Source: JAAGZL01 sp050290785
GTDB taxonomy: Bacteria > Pseudomonadota > Gammaproteobacteria > Chromatiales > Chromatiaceae
Direction: 5' to 3'
Length of the DNA stretch: 55,001 nucleotides
NCBI GenBank assembly: GCA_050290785.1
Contig: JBNKIR010000008.1
Coordinates: 1 to 55,001, forward strand
A program made the translations under genes and the position numbers. Below are positions 1 through 8,902 of the stretch, piece by piece (positions within the stretch are counted from its first letter, which is position 1; every line of letters begins with the position of its first letter). The notes below the pieces were generated by a model. The model did not search any database. It worked only from the letters and a program-made list of their open reading frames with translations, and was not told the origin of the DNA.

Positions 1-2
1 GA

Positions 3-110
3 TGCGATCAGGTACAGGGCTACTTTGCGGCGAAACCAATGCCTGGTGAAGATATTCCGGAATGGATGAAAGAGTGGCCAGACATATGTAAGAAGCTGTT
101 CAACACCTAG
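3..110 (+). CDS. C-terminal end of an EAL-domain (c-di-GMP phosphodiesterase-type) protein, partial
   Basis: The window opens inside a gene. Reading from base 3, the last 35 codons contain the motif QGYFAAKPMP followed by an acidic stretch and a WM pair, ending in TAG at 108-110. The pattern QGY-x-x-x-(R/K)P-(M/L)P is the typical end of EAL domains, which hydrolyse cyclic di-GMP. The catalytic part is outside the window, so neither activity nor upstream sensor domains can be judged. The gene converges with the response regulator on the opposite strand, with one base between the two stop codons. A receiver or GGDEF domain upstream is likely in this family but not visible. Confidence 0.72.
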   Translation, partial: CDQVQGYFAAKPMPGEDIPEWMKEWPDICKKLFNT

Positions 111-111
111 C

Positions 112-828
112 TCATGAACTTAGCTTGACATGCACATACAGTGCATCAATCACCATACTCAGGTCTTGGATTCGATTAATCAACCCCTCATCCAGCACCT
201 GCCCTGCTGATAGCAACTTTACCCCATGCCTGGCATATAGATTTTCCTGCAGCACCATGCCTGACTTTAAGCCTTTTAGCGTAACCTGCTTACTACCAGA
301 TACACTACTATCTCTGGGTTCGCGTGGCATGGAGGTTCGCACAGGTTTTTCTTCTTTTTTGCTAGCCTCGGCAATAGACACAAGATCGGTTTTTACCTGG
401 ATATAAGCATCCTTGGCTTTTAGATGCGTCTGTTCGTTTAATGCTTGATGTATCTTTTCAGTAGCTGCCGCAGGTGTGACCGGCTTGACCAGGAAACCGT
501 TAATATTTAGCGCAAGACAAGAACTCAATACTTCGGTATTAGAAAACGATGTAGCAACAATAGTACGCAGCCCGGAATCACATGACGTCTCTCCCATGCG
601 GATTCGCTTAATTAGTTCTATGCCATTCATCTCCGGCATCTGTATGTCGGTAATCAGCAGGTCAACTTTATTCTTAGTAAAAAGCTCAATTGCTTCACGA
701 CCATTCTCTGCCTCTATCACCTGATGAATATTCAGTGAGCCAAGCACTTTTGTTGTAATCTTACGCACAAAAGGTTCATCATCAACCAGCATGATTCGTA
801 GCTGGGGTAATAAATTTGCCACATCCAT
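112..828 (-). CDS. Response regulator: receiver domain plus small C-terminal domain
   Basis: The protein has 238 residues. Residues 10-130 form a CheY-like receiver: acidic pair D16-D17, phospho-acceptor D61 in TDIQMP, T93-S94 switch residues and the conserved K115 in FLVKP. A polar linker follows. The last ~55 residues (from VTLKGLKSGMVL) resemble the small LxxGMVLxxxxYxxxGxxLLxAGxxL module seen beside HD-GYP and other c-di-GMP output domains. There is no DNA-binding helix-turn-helix, so it probably works by protein contact. GAGGG lies 10 nt before the ATG. It converges with the EAL gene tail at 3-110, which suggests a shared second-messenger context. The receiver call is sure; the tail's function is unknown. 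Confidence 0.85.
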   Translation of the reverse strand: MDVANLLPQLRIMLVDDEPFVRKITTKVLGSLNIHQVIEAENGREAIELFTKNKVDLLITDIQMPEMNGIELIKRIRMGETSCDSGLRTIVATSFSNTEVLSSCLALNINGFLVKPVTPAAATEKIHQALNEQTHLKAKDAYIQVKTDLVSIAEASKKEEKPVRTSMPREPRDSSVSGSKQVTLKGLKSGMVLQENLYARHGVKLLSAGQVLDEGLINRIQDLSMVIDALYVHVKLSS

Positions 829-1044
829 ATTTTTTTAGCCCTCTGACCCACGCTAATATCCACTGTATTTATACCACCAACCATCCATTCGACCAAAGGT
901 AATCGCTTAAAAGTCACACAATAGCACCAAATCCACGTCATTATACTGCTTCTGACCTTAGCTAACTCCTCATACCAATGCATAGCAAAAAAAGATAGAA
1001 TCACATACAGAACAAGGAACATATCAACCTGTACGGAGGAAACC

Positions 1045-1464
1045 ATGCAAAGAAAAATCATAGCTGCCATCGTTACCGCAGTATGCTGTATTTCCGGCAC
1101 TACAAATGCCACTGAGGTCAACATGAACCCTGGGATGTGGGAGTGGACGGCCGAAATGGATATCCCCAATATGCCAAAGAACATGTCCACCTCCGTTAGT
1201 AGAAAATGTCTCACCAAGGATGACCTGGTACCAGACCAGAATAAAAAGGACCAGAAGTGCGACATAAAGGATCTAAATACCTCCAAAGACAGCGTCACAT
1301 GGTCTATGACCTGCAACACACCACAGGGCTCCGTGGACAGTACCGGCAAGATGTTCTACCACGGCGATACCGCCAACGGTGAAGTCAAAGTTCAGGCACA
1401 AGGTATGATGATGTCTTCCAAAATGAGTGGAAAAAGAGTTGGGCCATGCAAACAAGGTGAGTGA
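1045..1464 (+). CDS. Exported DUF3617-type small protein
   Basis: This is a 139-residue protein with a Sec-type signal peptide (basic MQRK, hydrophobic stretch to about residue 18, cleavage probably near residue 22). The mature part starts with a GMWEW motif and has spaced cysteines (KCL, KCD, MTC, GPC), and it ends in a MSGKRVGPC segment. GxW near the start and a terminal SGKxxGxC are hallmarks of the DUF3617 family of periplasmic proteins, whose function is unknown. The start is well supported by GGAGG six bases before the ATG. It is transcribed alone, divergently from the response regulator, and is followed by a hairpin at 1522-1550. Confidence 0.75.
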   Translation: MQRKIIAAIVTAVCCISGTTNATEVNMNPGMWEWTAEMDIPNMPKNMSTSVSRKCLTKDDLVPDQNKKDQKCDIKDLNTSKDSVTWSMTCNTPQGSVDSTGKMFYHGDTANGEVKVQAQGMMMSSKMSGKRVGPCKQGE

Positions 1465-1521
1465 CGAAGAGCCGCATTAATATGCAACGATAGAGACTAC
1501 GTCTAAATTGTGCAGGATCAT

Positions 1522-1550
1522 AGGGTAGAAGAGAGTGTAGCTTCTACCCT
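1522..1550 (+). terminator. Hairpin terminator after the DUF3617 gene
   Basis: A perfect 10-bp inverted repeat (1522-1531 with 1541-1550, 9-nt loop) lies 58 bp after the stop codon. It is followed by a mixed T-rich tract (TTCTTAAG). It also sits just past the end of the minus-strand gene at 1573-2352, so it may act for both. The weak U-tract lowers confidence. Confidence 0.55.
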
Positions 1551-1572
1551 TCTTAAGTACTTCTATAACAAG

Positions 1573-2352
1573 CTACCGACTATATTTCTTGCTATATGCT
1601 TCTTTCTTCCTGTTATATTCGTCCTTCTTCTGATTTGTCTCGAATTGCAGAATCCTGATCTCCTCTTCATGCGTAAGATCCACTCCTGATCTTTTTTTGG
1701 CATAGAGCAAATCTATATCATTACGACCATTACCAGACCCAACACATTCAAACATTCTGTTAGCATAGTTTGCCGCTTGAAATTTAGCTGATTTCATTAA
1801 AGCGGCAATATCAGCACAGTACATATCACTAAGATCAGGCAGGACAACACGTCTTAACGAAGTGATCTCAAATATCAATTCCGGATTTGTTGGTTTATTC
1901 CCGTCCAGATAGATAGTTTGTAACTTCTTTAAAGATAACAATGGGGTTATATCTTTTACATCGTTACTGCTCAGATCCAGAAGCACTAAGTCAGCCAACT
2001 CCTGAATCCCATCCAGGGACGCTATGTTCCTTCCTGGACACTTTAAATACTTTAACTCCCTGACCGAATTAATGCCTCCGCTACTACTTGGATGGATCCC
2101 CATGTAGATCTTCAACTCATCCTTTATACACTGTTTCAGGTTATTATCTTTCAGCCTCAAACTATGGAAAGAAGCTTTTATCAAGTCCGCCCTTTTGGCT
2201 GTTTCATCATTAAATGTCTTTCTAATATCATTCTCACTCTTTTCTATTTGGTACAGATTTATTGAGGCTATGATATTGGGGAATAGAAAATACGCAGACA
2301 GGATCAATACAACTATGAAGGAAAATGTTTTTGAGAACGTTATATTCTTCAT
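1573..2352 (-). CDS. Membrane-anchored protein with a leucine-rich-repeat-like segment
   Basis: The protein has 259 residues. An N-terminal hydrophobic helix (about residues 9-30) acts as signal anchor. A charged helical region follows, then from about residue 105 to 160 an LRR-like stretch (LKCPG-ASLDGIQEL-ADLVLLDLSSNDV, ITPLLSLKKLQTIYLDGN) of the internalin/SDS22 type with about two to three repeats. The C-terminal third is strongly charged and probably coiled (KKDEYNRKKEAYSKK). No catalytic motif is visible. It lies 13 bp downstream of the Sel1-SPOR gene on the same strand, so the two are probably co-transcribed. No clear ribosome-binding site precedes the ATG. LRR segments bind proteins; the partner is unknown. 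Confidence 0.6.
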   Translation of the reverse strand: MKNITFSKTFSFIVVLILSAYFLFPNIIASINLYQIEKSENDIRKTFNDETAKRADLIKASFHSLRLKDNNLKQCIKDELKIYMGIHPSSSGGINSVRELKYLKCPGRNIASLDGIQELADLVLLDLSSNDVKDITPLLSLKKLQTIYLDGNKPTNPELIFEITSLRRVVLPDLSDMYCADIAALMKSAKFQAANYANRMFECVGSGNGRNDIDLLYAKKRSGVDLTHEEEIRILQFETNQKKDEYNRKKEAYSKKYSR

Positions 2353-2365
2353 TTAATTAACCATA

Positions 2366-3439
2366 TTATCTTGCCATCTTCCTAATCCATGGCTTGGTTT
2401 GTCGTATCTTGCGAGGTAACCGGCTCAGAGCAGGCTTCGCCTGCGCATAACTTCCATAGCTGCCATAAATAACTGCACAATACTTTTTTCTGCCTTTTGA
2501 AAATGGCTGAATATGGGTCTCCAACTGAAAGGCCTGCATCAACTGATTAGTATGGTTTTTACACTCGCTCTCACTAGTGGATGCAAATAGCTGTATCGTG
2601 TAGTTTGCAGCCGGTTGCCGCAAGACCCAACCATTATCTGTACGCCCTGCCTCTGAACTCTTTTCTTTCGAAACAGTATCATTCGATACCGTTGGAGCAG
2701 AAACCGATTCTTTACCAATATCATGCTGATTCAACGCGGCTTCAGCCTCAGGTTCTGTTTTTTCCGATAATTCAGGTGCCGCAGCATTCCCTTTCTCATC
2801 CTGTTTTACTATGGGTCTCTGGCCGGACTCTAATGATAATTTTGCTACTATCCTTGGGTCATCATAAGAAATATTGGCCGGATCACCTATCTTCGGCACT
2901 GGGAGTGGCTCTCCAGCCCTTATAAGCAGAACTGCTTCGGAGGCATCCTGGTAACCCTGGCTGGACGCCTGCTCGAACCAATAGAATGCCTCTTTGAGGT
3001 TTAGCTTAACCCCGTGTTTCCCCCAATAATAAAGGGTAGCAAGATGATACTGCGCCTCGGCAAATCCCTGGATTGCAGCCTGATTCCACCAGTACTCCGC
3101 CATCTTATTGTTAACAGATCCATATTTTCCTTGATGATAATTATTTCCCAGATTGAAACGGGCCGGTACGAACCCGTTATTAGCGGATGCGGTCAACCAC
3201 TTCTTGGCATTCTCCTCGTCTTCTTCACTCCCTTTTCGTTTCTCCAGGAGCTCACTAAGAAAGAATTGCGCCCTAACGTCTCCCTTGATAGCCAATGGCA
3301 ACCAAATTTTATTAGCCTGTACACTATCTCCATTTCCGTAAGCGAGAAAACCATCCTCGAGAGGACCGGATAAAGCCATTTCAGGCATCAGTAGTATCAT
3401 TGCAAAGACAATTATTGTTCTCAATATCAATAGCGACAT
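2366..3439 (-). CDS. Exported Sel1-repeat protein with C-terminal SPOR domain
   Basis: The protein has 357 residues with an N-terminal signal peptide (hydrophobic to about residue 24). Residues ~30-175 hold about four Sel1-like repeats (patterns such as A-x-x-x-L-A-x-x-Y-x-x-G and EAQYHLATLYYWGKHGV), which are helical protein-binding units. A polar Glu/Ser/Pro-rich linker (about 200-265) leads to a C-terminal SPOR-like domain (YTIQLFAS, then CAVIYGSYGSYAQAKPAL). SPOR domains bind denuded septal peptidoglycan, so a periplasmic role at the division site or cell wall is inferred. It is the first gene of a two-gene unit with the LRR-like gene at 1573-2352 and is divergent from the gene at 3527-4207. 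Confidence 0.75.
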   Translation of the reverse strand: MSLLILRTIIVFAMILLMPEMALSGPLEDGFLAYGNGDSVQANKIWLPLAIKGDVRAQFFLSELLEKRKGSEEDEENAKKWLTASANNGFVPARFNLGNNYHQGKYGSVNNKMAEYWWNQAAIQGFAEAQYHLATLYYWGKHGVKLNLKEAFYWFEQASSQGYQDASEAVLLIRAGEPLPVPKIGDPANISYDDPRIVAKLSLESGQRPIVKQDEKGNAAAPELSEKTEPEAEAALNQHDIGKESVSAPTVSNDTVSKEKSSEAGRTDNGWVLRQPAANYTIQLFASTSESECKNHTNQLMQAFQLETHIQPFSKGRKKYCAVIYGSYGSYAQAKPALSRLPRKIRQTKPWIRKMAR

Positions 3440-3526
3440 AAGGCCTATTAACCCCTATTTTTACAGAAATATATCTATTAATAATGTATCATTGGTTGCC
3501 CTAAATAGCACATTACTGAGGTCAAA

Positions 3527-4207
3527 TTGGATAAGAAAATAGCCCTATCTGTTCTGGGATTCGCCCTGCTGGCGATTGCGATATTGTTTGTTATTCCAAC
3601 TGGAAAACAGCCTGAGAAGGTTCGCCTTCTCCCGTGGAATGTTGAAATTCTGCCTAACGGAGCAACCAAGGTTCTCGGGATAACTCTCGGACAGAGCACC
3701 ATGGAGGATGCACGCCAGATCTATCAAAACGATTGGGAGGTAAATCTATTTGTATCTCCAGATAACAAGATCACGGTAGAAGGGTATTTTAATCGTATCT
3801 TTATAAGTGGTCTTAAAGCAGATCTGGTAATGAGCCTGTCACTTGATAAAAAGACACTTAGTGAAATGTATCAAAGGGGTGCCAGGATCAGCCAATTGGG
3901 AAATGGCACAAAGAAAGTCAATGTATCCTCAGCCGATACCAATACTATTACAAATGCAGTGATTAAGCGTATAACATACCTACCAACAGCAAACCTTGAT
4001 GGAGAATTAATTGAAAATCTATTTGGCAAGCCGGACTCCATCATCAAGGAGGAGTCTGGTATAGAGCACTGGCTCTACCCCAAGATAGGTCTGGACATAG
4101 CCTTAAATCCGGATGGAAAAGAGATATTCCAGTATGTAATTCCAGCTACGTTTGATGAGGTAATGAAGCCGCTAATGGAGTTAAAGAAAGCAAAAGCCAA
4201 AGGATGA
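3527..4207 (+). CDS. Exported or membrane-anchored protein of unknown function
   Basis: The protein has 226 residues. The reading frame opens at a TTG codon preceded at a good distance by GAGGT; no ATG is available near the start, so TTG is chosen. One hydrophobic segment (about residues 5-22) would be a signal peptide or anchor. The rest is a soluble domain starting VLGITLGQSTMEDAR, a pattern reminiscent of SmpA/OmlA-like or lipoprotein-type domains that begin with a G-x-T motif, but without the lipobox cysteine. I do not recognise the family with certainty. It is followed directly by the convergent ccoS gene, 26 bp away. Confidence 0.6.
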   Translation: MDKKIALSVLGFALLAIAILFVIPTGKQPEKVRLLPWNVEILPNGATKVLGITLGQSTMEDARQIYQNDWEVNLFVSPDNKITVEGYFNRIFISGLKADLVMSLSLDKKTLSEMYQRGARISQLGNGTKKVNVSSADTNTITNAVIKRITYLPTANLDGELIENLFGKPDSIIKEESGIEHWLYPKIGLDIALNPDGKEIFQYVIPATFDEVMKPLMELKKAKAKG

Positions 4208-4233
4208 TTTTTACCAGCAGGTGTTGCTAGTAG

Positions 4234-4428
4234 CTATGCACTGGTTTCGTCATCCTTTTTATCTTTCTGCTCTGTATTCTCAGGCATGATATCTTCATCC
4301 ATAAGGATACGGTTGGCATCGCCGTCCATGTCATCATATTGACCACTACGCGCCGCCCAGAACATCAAGGCCACCGATATCAGACCAAGCAGTATCATTC
4401 CTGGCATCAAACCGTAGATTACGTCCAT
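4234..4428 (-). CDS. ccoS: CcoS, cbb3 oxidase maturation protein
   Basis: This is a 64-residue protein with one N-terminal transmembrane helix (about residues 8-26), then the family signature GQYDDMDGDANRIL and an acidic, lysine-rich tail. CcoS is a small inner-membrane protein needed to insert heme and copper into CcoN of the cbb3 oxidase. It is the last gene of the ccoG-fixH-ccoI-ccoS cluster and begins two bases after the ccoI stop codon, so it is probably translationally coupled to ccoI. The length fits the family. The identification is firm from sequence and context. Confidence 0.93.
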   Translation of the reverse strand: MDVIYGLMPGMILLGLISVALMFWAARSGQYDDMDGDANRILMDEDIMPENTEQKDKKDDETSA

Positions 4429-4430
4429 AC

Positions 4431-6926
4431 CTATTTGTCTCCGAACATAGTACGAATACGCGCTGCATTACCTATAACCAGCAATGAACTGATAGGCATG
4501 GATATAGCAGCCACCAATGGTGTAACAATTGCCGCCATGGCCAGTGGCACCATGATCATATTATACATGAATGCGATACCGATATTCTGGCGAATAGTAC
4601 GGAGAGTGCGCCGTGATAGTTCCGAAGCCAACCTTACATCCTTAAGCTCACTTCCGACCAATACAATATCGGCGCTGGCAATGGATACATCAGTTCCAGA
4701 ACCTAGGGCTATTCCTACATCCGATCGCACCATAGCCGGCGCATCATTGATACCATCCCCTACCATGGCAACCTTATGCCCACCTGCCTGCAACTTTCTG
4801 ATCTCCTGATCCTTATCTTCAGGCAATACCTCAGCCAGCACCTCCATCCCTCCCAGACGCTTGGCTATGGCCTCTGCCGTATGGCGTCGATCTCCGCTGA
4901 TCATGGTAAGCTGCATACCGTCATTTTTCAGATCCGCTATAAGTTCAGACGCATCTGGACGCAAGCTATCTTCTACCGCCAGTAATGCCATCTCTTTCCC
5001 ATCTATGGCGCAGCGCAGCGAGCCGATACCGAGCTGATCCAACTCCTTCTGAACCGACTCAAACCCAGCCTCTCTCTCAACCTGACACTGATCCATCCAG
5101 GACGATGTTCCTGCCAATACGGCATGCCCATCGACTACTCCAGATACACCAAATCCTGCTCTACTGTTAAAATCCTTAACAGATGATGCGGAAATAGCTG
5201 CCTCACCCTCAGCACACTCTAAAATCGCAGTGGCCACTGGATGTTCTGAATATCTCTCTACCGCAGACAAATAGGAGAGAACATTACTGATATCATCAGG
5301 CATCTCATCCCCTCTCCGCCATTTTTGACCTGCCACATGGATAGAACTGACCGACATGCGGCCTTCAGTCAAGGTACCGGTCTTATCGAATACAAAGTGG
5401 CCTATAGAAGAGAGCGTCTCCAGCACCTCACCATTTTTTACCAGTATGCCTCGTCTTGCCCCAAGACCAGAGGCAACGGCAATTGAGAGTGGCGTAGCCA
5501 GGCCAAAGGCACATGGACAGGTGATGATCAGAACCGCAGTCGAGGCCATCAATGCCAGTTCGAAATCTGTTCCTATCCAAAAGAGAAAGGTCAACGATGC
5601 CAAACCAAGGGTTATCGCAACAAACCAAGGCACAATACGATCTGACAGGCGCTGAATCGGCGCCTTGCTGGCCTGGGCCTCTTCGACCAGATTGATTATG
5701 CGACCAAGTGCTGTGTTCTTAAGCAGTCCCTCAACCTCGATGACCAGTGCACCACTCTTATTGATGGTCCCTGCTGATACACTATCTCCTGCGCTCTTGC
5801 TTACAGCCTCAGACTCCCCTGTCAGCATGGATTCGTCTACATTACCATTCCCCTCTAGCACAACTCCATCTACCGGTATGCTTTCACCTGGCCGAACCAA
5901 CACATGCTCTCCAATCTTTACAGACCGTATGGGCACGATCTCCTCCACTCCATCACGCTGTACAGTTGCAACCTTAGGTTGCAGATCAAGCAGACGCTGG
6001 GTCGAAGCCAAGGCCTGGCGCTTGGAGATGGCCTCAAGATAACGCCCTACTAAGATGACAAAAATAAAATTAACTACTGTGTCATAGTAGACCTCACCTA
6101 CAACACTGCCGGTCACGGTGACATATACAGAGTAGAGATAGGTGATAGTTGCACCTATGGAGATAGGCAGATCCATACCCAGATGCAGCTGTTTAAGACT
6201 GGTCCAGGCAGACCTAAAGAACGGATAGCCGGAATAAAGCAGGACCGGAGTAGCCAGAGCAAATCCGGCCCAGTGAAAAAGCTGACGAAATTCCCCCCGA
6301 TCTGCACCGCTATATAGAGAGATGGAAATCCATAACAGATTCATCATGCCAAAGCCAGCGAATGCCATGCGATATAGCAGATGCCGGTTTTGATATTTGA
6401 CTGAATCCTCGGCCTTTAGCGGATCGTAAGGTACTGAGGCATAACCCACCTCGCCAAGACGTTGCATGATCTTGGATAGCTTGATCTTATCGTTATGCCA
6501 TCTGAGTTTTAAGCGTCTTGATGTGAGATTGACTTGGGCACTCTCCACCCCGGCCATGGGACGCAGGCTGTTCTCTATCAACCAAACACAGGCAGCACAG
6601 TGGATCCCATCCACCATAAGGTTGATCTCCCGGCACTCCTCCAGGGAATCGACGTACTCCTCCTGCACCTCATCTATATCATAGAGAGCAAGCTGCTCAG
6701 TAATCTCCGGAGGCGGAGCCATACTGCCATCTTCAGGGGTACGTTTATAGAATCCTTCCAGACCTGCTGCATAGATAGCCTCGCATACCGACTTACATCC
6801 ATGACAGCAGAAATTGCGGCGTACGCCTTCAATTTCTGCACTAACATCTACCCCTGGCGGGTTGGGAAGATGGCAGTGGAAGCAGAGGTTAGTATGATTT
6901 TCGTTATTTTGGGGTGACTCACTCAT
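4431..6926 (-). CDS. ccoI: CcoI/FixI copper-transporting P1B-type ATPase for cbb3 oxidase assembly
   Basis: The protein has 831 residues. A CcoI-specific N-terminal zinc-finger-like segment (C15/C18 and C40-C41/C44/C48) is followed by a heavy-metal-associated domain with metal ligands C110-A-A-C113. The ATPase core shows the transmembrane CPC motif (C470-P-C472), the phosphorylation motif DKTGT with D514, the TGE(S) actuator motif near 369-372 and the GDGIND hinge. Known members move Cu(I) out of the cytoplasm to feed the CuB site of CcoN. It sits between fixH and ccoS. An 8-bp inverted repeat lies immediately before the ATG, where a Shine-Dalgarno sequence would be expected but is not evident. 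Confidence 0.96.
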   Translation of the reverse strand: MSESPQNNENHTNLCFHCHLPNPPGVDVSAEIEGVRRNFCCHGCKSVCEAIYAAGLEGFYKRTPEDGSMAPPPEITEQLALYDIDEVQEEYVDSLEECREINLMVDGIHCAACVWLIENSLRPMAGVESAQVNLTSRRLKLRWHNDKIKLSKIMQRLGEVGYASVPYDPLKAEDSVKYQNRHLLYRMAFAGFGMMNLLWISISLYSGADRGEFRQLFHWAGFALATPVLLYSGYPFFRSAWTSLKQLHLGMDLPISIGATITYLYSVYVTVTGSVVGEVYYDTVVNFIFVILVGRYLEAISKRQALASTQRLLDLQPKVATVQRDGVEEIVPIRSVKIGEHVLVRPGESIPVDGVVLEGNGNVDESMLTGESEAVSKSAGDSVSAGTINKSGALVIEVEGLLKNTALGRIINLVEEAQASKAPIQRLSDRIVPWFVAITLGLASLTFLFWIGTDFELALMASTAVLIITCPCAFGLATPLSIAVASGLGARRGILVKNGEVLETLSSIGHFVFDKTGTLTEGRMSVSSIHVAGQKWRRGDEMPDDISNVLSYLSAVERYSEHPVATAILECAEGEAAISASSVKDFNSRAGFGVSGVVDGHAVLAGTSSWMDQCQVEREAGFESVQKELDQLGIGSLRCAIDGKEMALLAVEDSLRPDASELIADLKNDGMQLTMISGDRRHTAEAIAKRLGGMEVLAEVLPEDKDQEIRKLQAGGHKVAMVGDGINDAPAMVRSDVGIALGSGTDVSIASADIVLVGSELKDVRLASELSRRTLRTIRQNIGIAFMYNMIMVPLAMAAIVTPLVAAISMPISSLLVIGNAARIRTMFGDK

Positions 6927-6948
6927 AAACAGATAATACCATCTGTTT
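6927..6948 (-). other. Inverted repeat abutting the ccoI start codon
   Basis: AAACAGAT and ATCTGTTT (8 bp each, 6-nt loop) form a perfect hairpin directly against the ccoI ATG, in the 42-bp gap between fixH and ccoI. It occupies the place of the ribosome-binding site. It could limit CcoI translation or be a protein-binding palindrome; the sequence does not decide between these. Confidence 0.4.
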
Positions 6949-6968
6949 CACCCTATCTCCTACATATA

Positions 6969-7463
6969 CTACCTTTTACCAACCTTAATCCGTTGCGGCA
7001 GATTGGCCTCAAAATCCCCATTTTGAATCGTAACCAACACATCCCATACCCCAGGTAAAGGAAAACTCAGGGCTACTTCATAAAGTCCGTCATCTATGCG
7101 CTGCATAGGCAGCGAAAAATCCATCGATTTATCAGAAGGACGATAGGCATTAAACACAGCGGAATCCCTATTTACCGGATTACCCTCTTTATCTGTGACT
7201 ATGACGTTGACTATATGTTTTTTACCAACCTCTATGCTCTCAGGAGAATCCAGCTTCATCTTCCAACCGGGATCTTGAGCCTGTCGACTCAGAATAGTTT
7301 TCTCATAATTCTCGCCACGCTCATAGTAGTTATCAACCACCAATCCCGGACCGCCGCTTGATGACAGATAGATCATGTAGGCATTGGCTAAAACAAAGAC
7401 TGCCAACATGCCCAGGATCCCAATGACCCATGGATTGCGCCAAGGTGAATTTGAATTAGCCAT
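6969..7463 (-). CDS. fixH: FixH/CcoH cbb3 oxidase assembly protein
   Basis: The protein has 164 residues with one N-terminal transmembrane helix (about residues 12-32 after PWRNPWVIGILG). Its C-terminal domain carries the FixH pattern of a conserved YYERG/Y-E-K-T segment and a beta-rich end (LPGVWDVLVTIQNG). FixH/CcoH is an inner-membrane protein needed for stable assembly of the cbb3 oxidase. The ATG at 7463 is chosen because GGAGG lies six bases before it; an in-frame GTG four codons upstream overlaps that site. The gene follows ccoG closely, fitting the usual ccoGHIS order. Confidence 0.9.
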   Translation of the reverse strand: MANSNSPWRNPWVIGILGMLAVFVLANAYMIYLSSSGGPGLVVDNYYERGENYEKTILSRQAQDPGWKMKLDSPESIEVGKKHIVNVIVTDKEGNPVNRDSAVFNAYRPSDKSMDFSLPMQRIDDGLYEVALSFPLPGVWDVLVTIQNGDFEANLPQRIKVGKR

Positions 7464-7474
7464 ACGTACCTCCA

Positions 7475-8902
7475 CTAACGCGCCGGGCCAAAAAACACAC
7501 TCTCACGTGAAGAGGTAAATATATTCTTTTTGCCATCAGTGCCCTCGATATGAAACATTATGGGACTTGACTCTTTCTTAACATCATCTCTTGGCACACT
7601 TACAAATACCGTCTGGGAACTGATAGTACCTTGAGGTGCGTGAATCGGCTTCTCTGCACCGGTCAGTACCAGATCGTCCTGACCTGAGGCCGTAATCTTA
7701 ACTTCCATTGGCTCAGTAGTCTTATTCAATACCTTCAGCGTATATTTGTTGCGGATCGAACCATCGCTTGTGACCACATATAGAGGCAGTCTAGAGTGCA
7801 GAACCTTCAACTCAATTGCGTCCAATGTACTAAGCCCAACACCGATACCAATCAAAGCAATGAGCAGGATTGTGCTATAGACTATAACCCTCGGACGTTT
7901 ATATATAGGCGGATTTATCCTTCCTTGCAGCTCATCCAAAGATGCATATCTAACAAGACCTTTAGGCAAATCCACTTTTTCCATCACCGCATCACATGCA
8001 TCGATACAAAGTCCGCACATGACGCATCCTTCCTGCTGCCCATAACGAATATCGACGCCAGTAGGGCAAACAGCAATGCACTGGTTACAGTCAACACAAT
8101 CACCCTGAGATGCAGAGTCATCTCCTCTTTTGCGTCTACCACGTGGCTCACCGCGTTTGAAATCATATGTAGGCACTACAGTGGTTCTATCCACCATAAC
8201 ACCTTGTAGACGCGCATAAGGACAGAGCCAAAAACACACCTGCTCTCGTAGATAGCCTGCTAACACATAAGTACCGGCGATAAACATGCTGATAGTTATC
8301 AGTGCAGCACCCTCAACCTGTAAGGATAAAACGTCGCCCCATAACTCATAAGCGTCGGTAAACCAGGCCACAAAGCTAATACCGGTCAAGGCAGCAATAA
8401 TCAGCCACAGAGAATGCTTTGTTAATTTGATTAGTATTTTCCTTATACCCAATGGAGCATCATCCAATTTACGACGTTTCTGAGGAGGACCCTCCAGCTT
8501 ATCTTCAATCCATGTATATATGTCGGTCCATACAGTCTGGAAGCAGAAATAGCCGCAATAAACACGGCCAACAGTGGCAGTAACGACAGCCAACAGAATT
8601 GCAAAGAACAAGAGCACCAAAGACAACATCCAGAAGTCTTGAGGCAATACTGTAATGTGGAATATGTGGAATTTACGGTTTGGTATATCAAATAAAACCG
8701 CTTGCCTATCACCCAAACGCAGATAAGGTCCAAGGAAAAATATCAGCCAAACTGATGCTGTCACCCATTTTATTGTTCGCCATGTACCAGAAATTCGTTT
8801 GGCGTGGATAGTCTGTCCACCAGTATTTACTTCCCAATGCCCAGCTTCGTCGTATAGCTCATCAAATGCTGAACTATTTTCTACTTTCTGATCACTGCTC
8901 AC
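7475..8902 (-). CDS. ccoG: CcoG/FixG, polyferredoxin-type cbb3 oxidase accessory protein
   Basis: The protein has 475 residues. It has several transmembrane helices in the first 220 residues, a CGYFCFQTVW membrane motif (C116/C120) and two 4Fe-4S binding clusters: C269/C272/C275/C279 and C293/C296/C299/C303. A single helix around 335-355 is followed by an Ig-like C-terminal periplasmic domain. CcoG is described as a cupric reductase supplying Cu(I) for cbb3 assembly. Translation begins at GTG (8902), with AGGAG eight bases upstream. It starts a separate transcription unit, because a strong terminator lies between it and the ccoNOQP operon. Confidence 0.95.
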   Translation of the reverse strand: MSSDQKVENSSAFDELYDEAGHWEVNTGGQTIHAKRISGTWRTIKWVTASVWLIFFLGPYLRLGDRQAVLFDIPNRKFHIFHITVLPQDFWMLSLVLLFFAILLAVVTATVGRVYCGYFCFQTVWTDIYTWIEDKLEGPPQKRRKLDDAPLGIRKILIKLTKHSLWLIIAALTGISFVAWFTDAYELWGDVLSLQVEGAALITISMFIAGTYVLAGYLREQVCFWLCPYARLQGVMVDRTTVVPTYDFKRGEPRGRRKRGDDSASQGDCVDCNQCIAVCPTGVDIRYGQQEGCVMCGLCIDACDAVMEKVDLPKGLVRYASLDELQGRINPPIYKRPRVIVYSTILLIALIGIGVGLSTLDAIELKVLHSRLPLYVVTSDGSIRNKYTLKVLNKTTEPMEVKITASGQDDLVLTGAEKPIHAPQGTISSQTVFVSVPRDDVKKESSPIMFHIEGTDGKKNIFTSSRESVFFGPAR

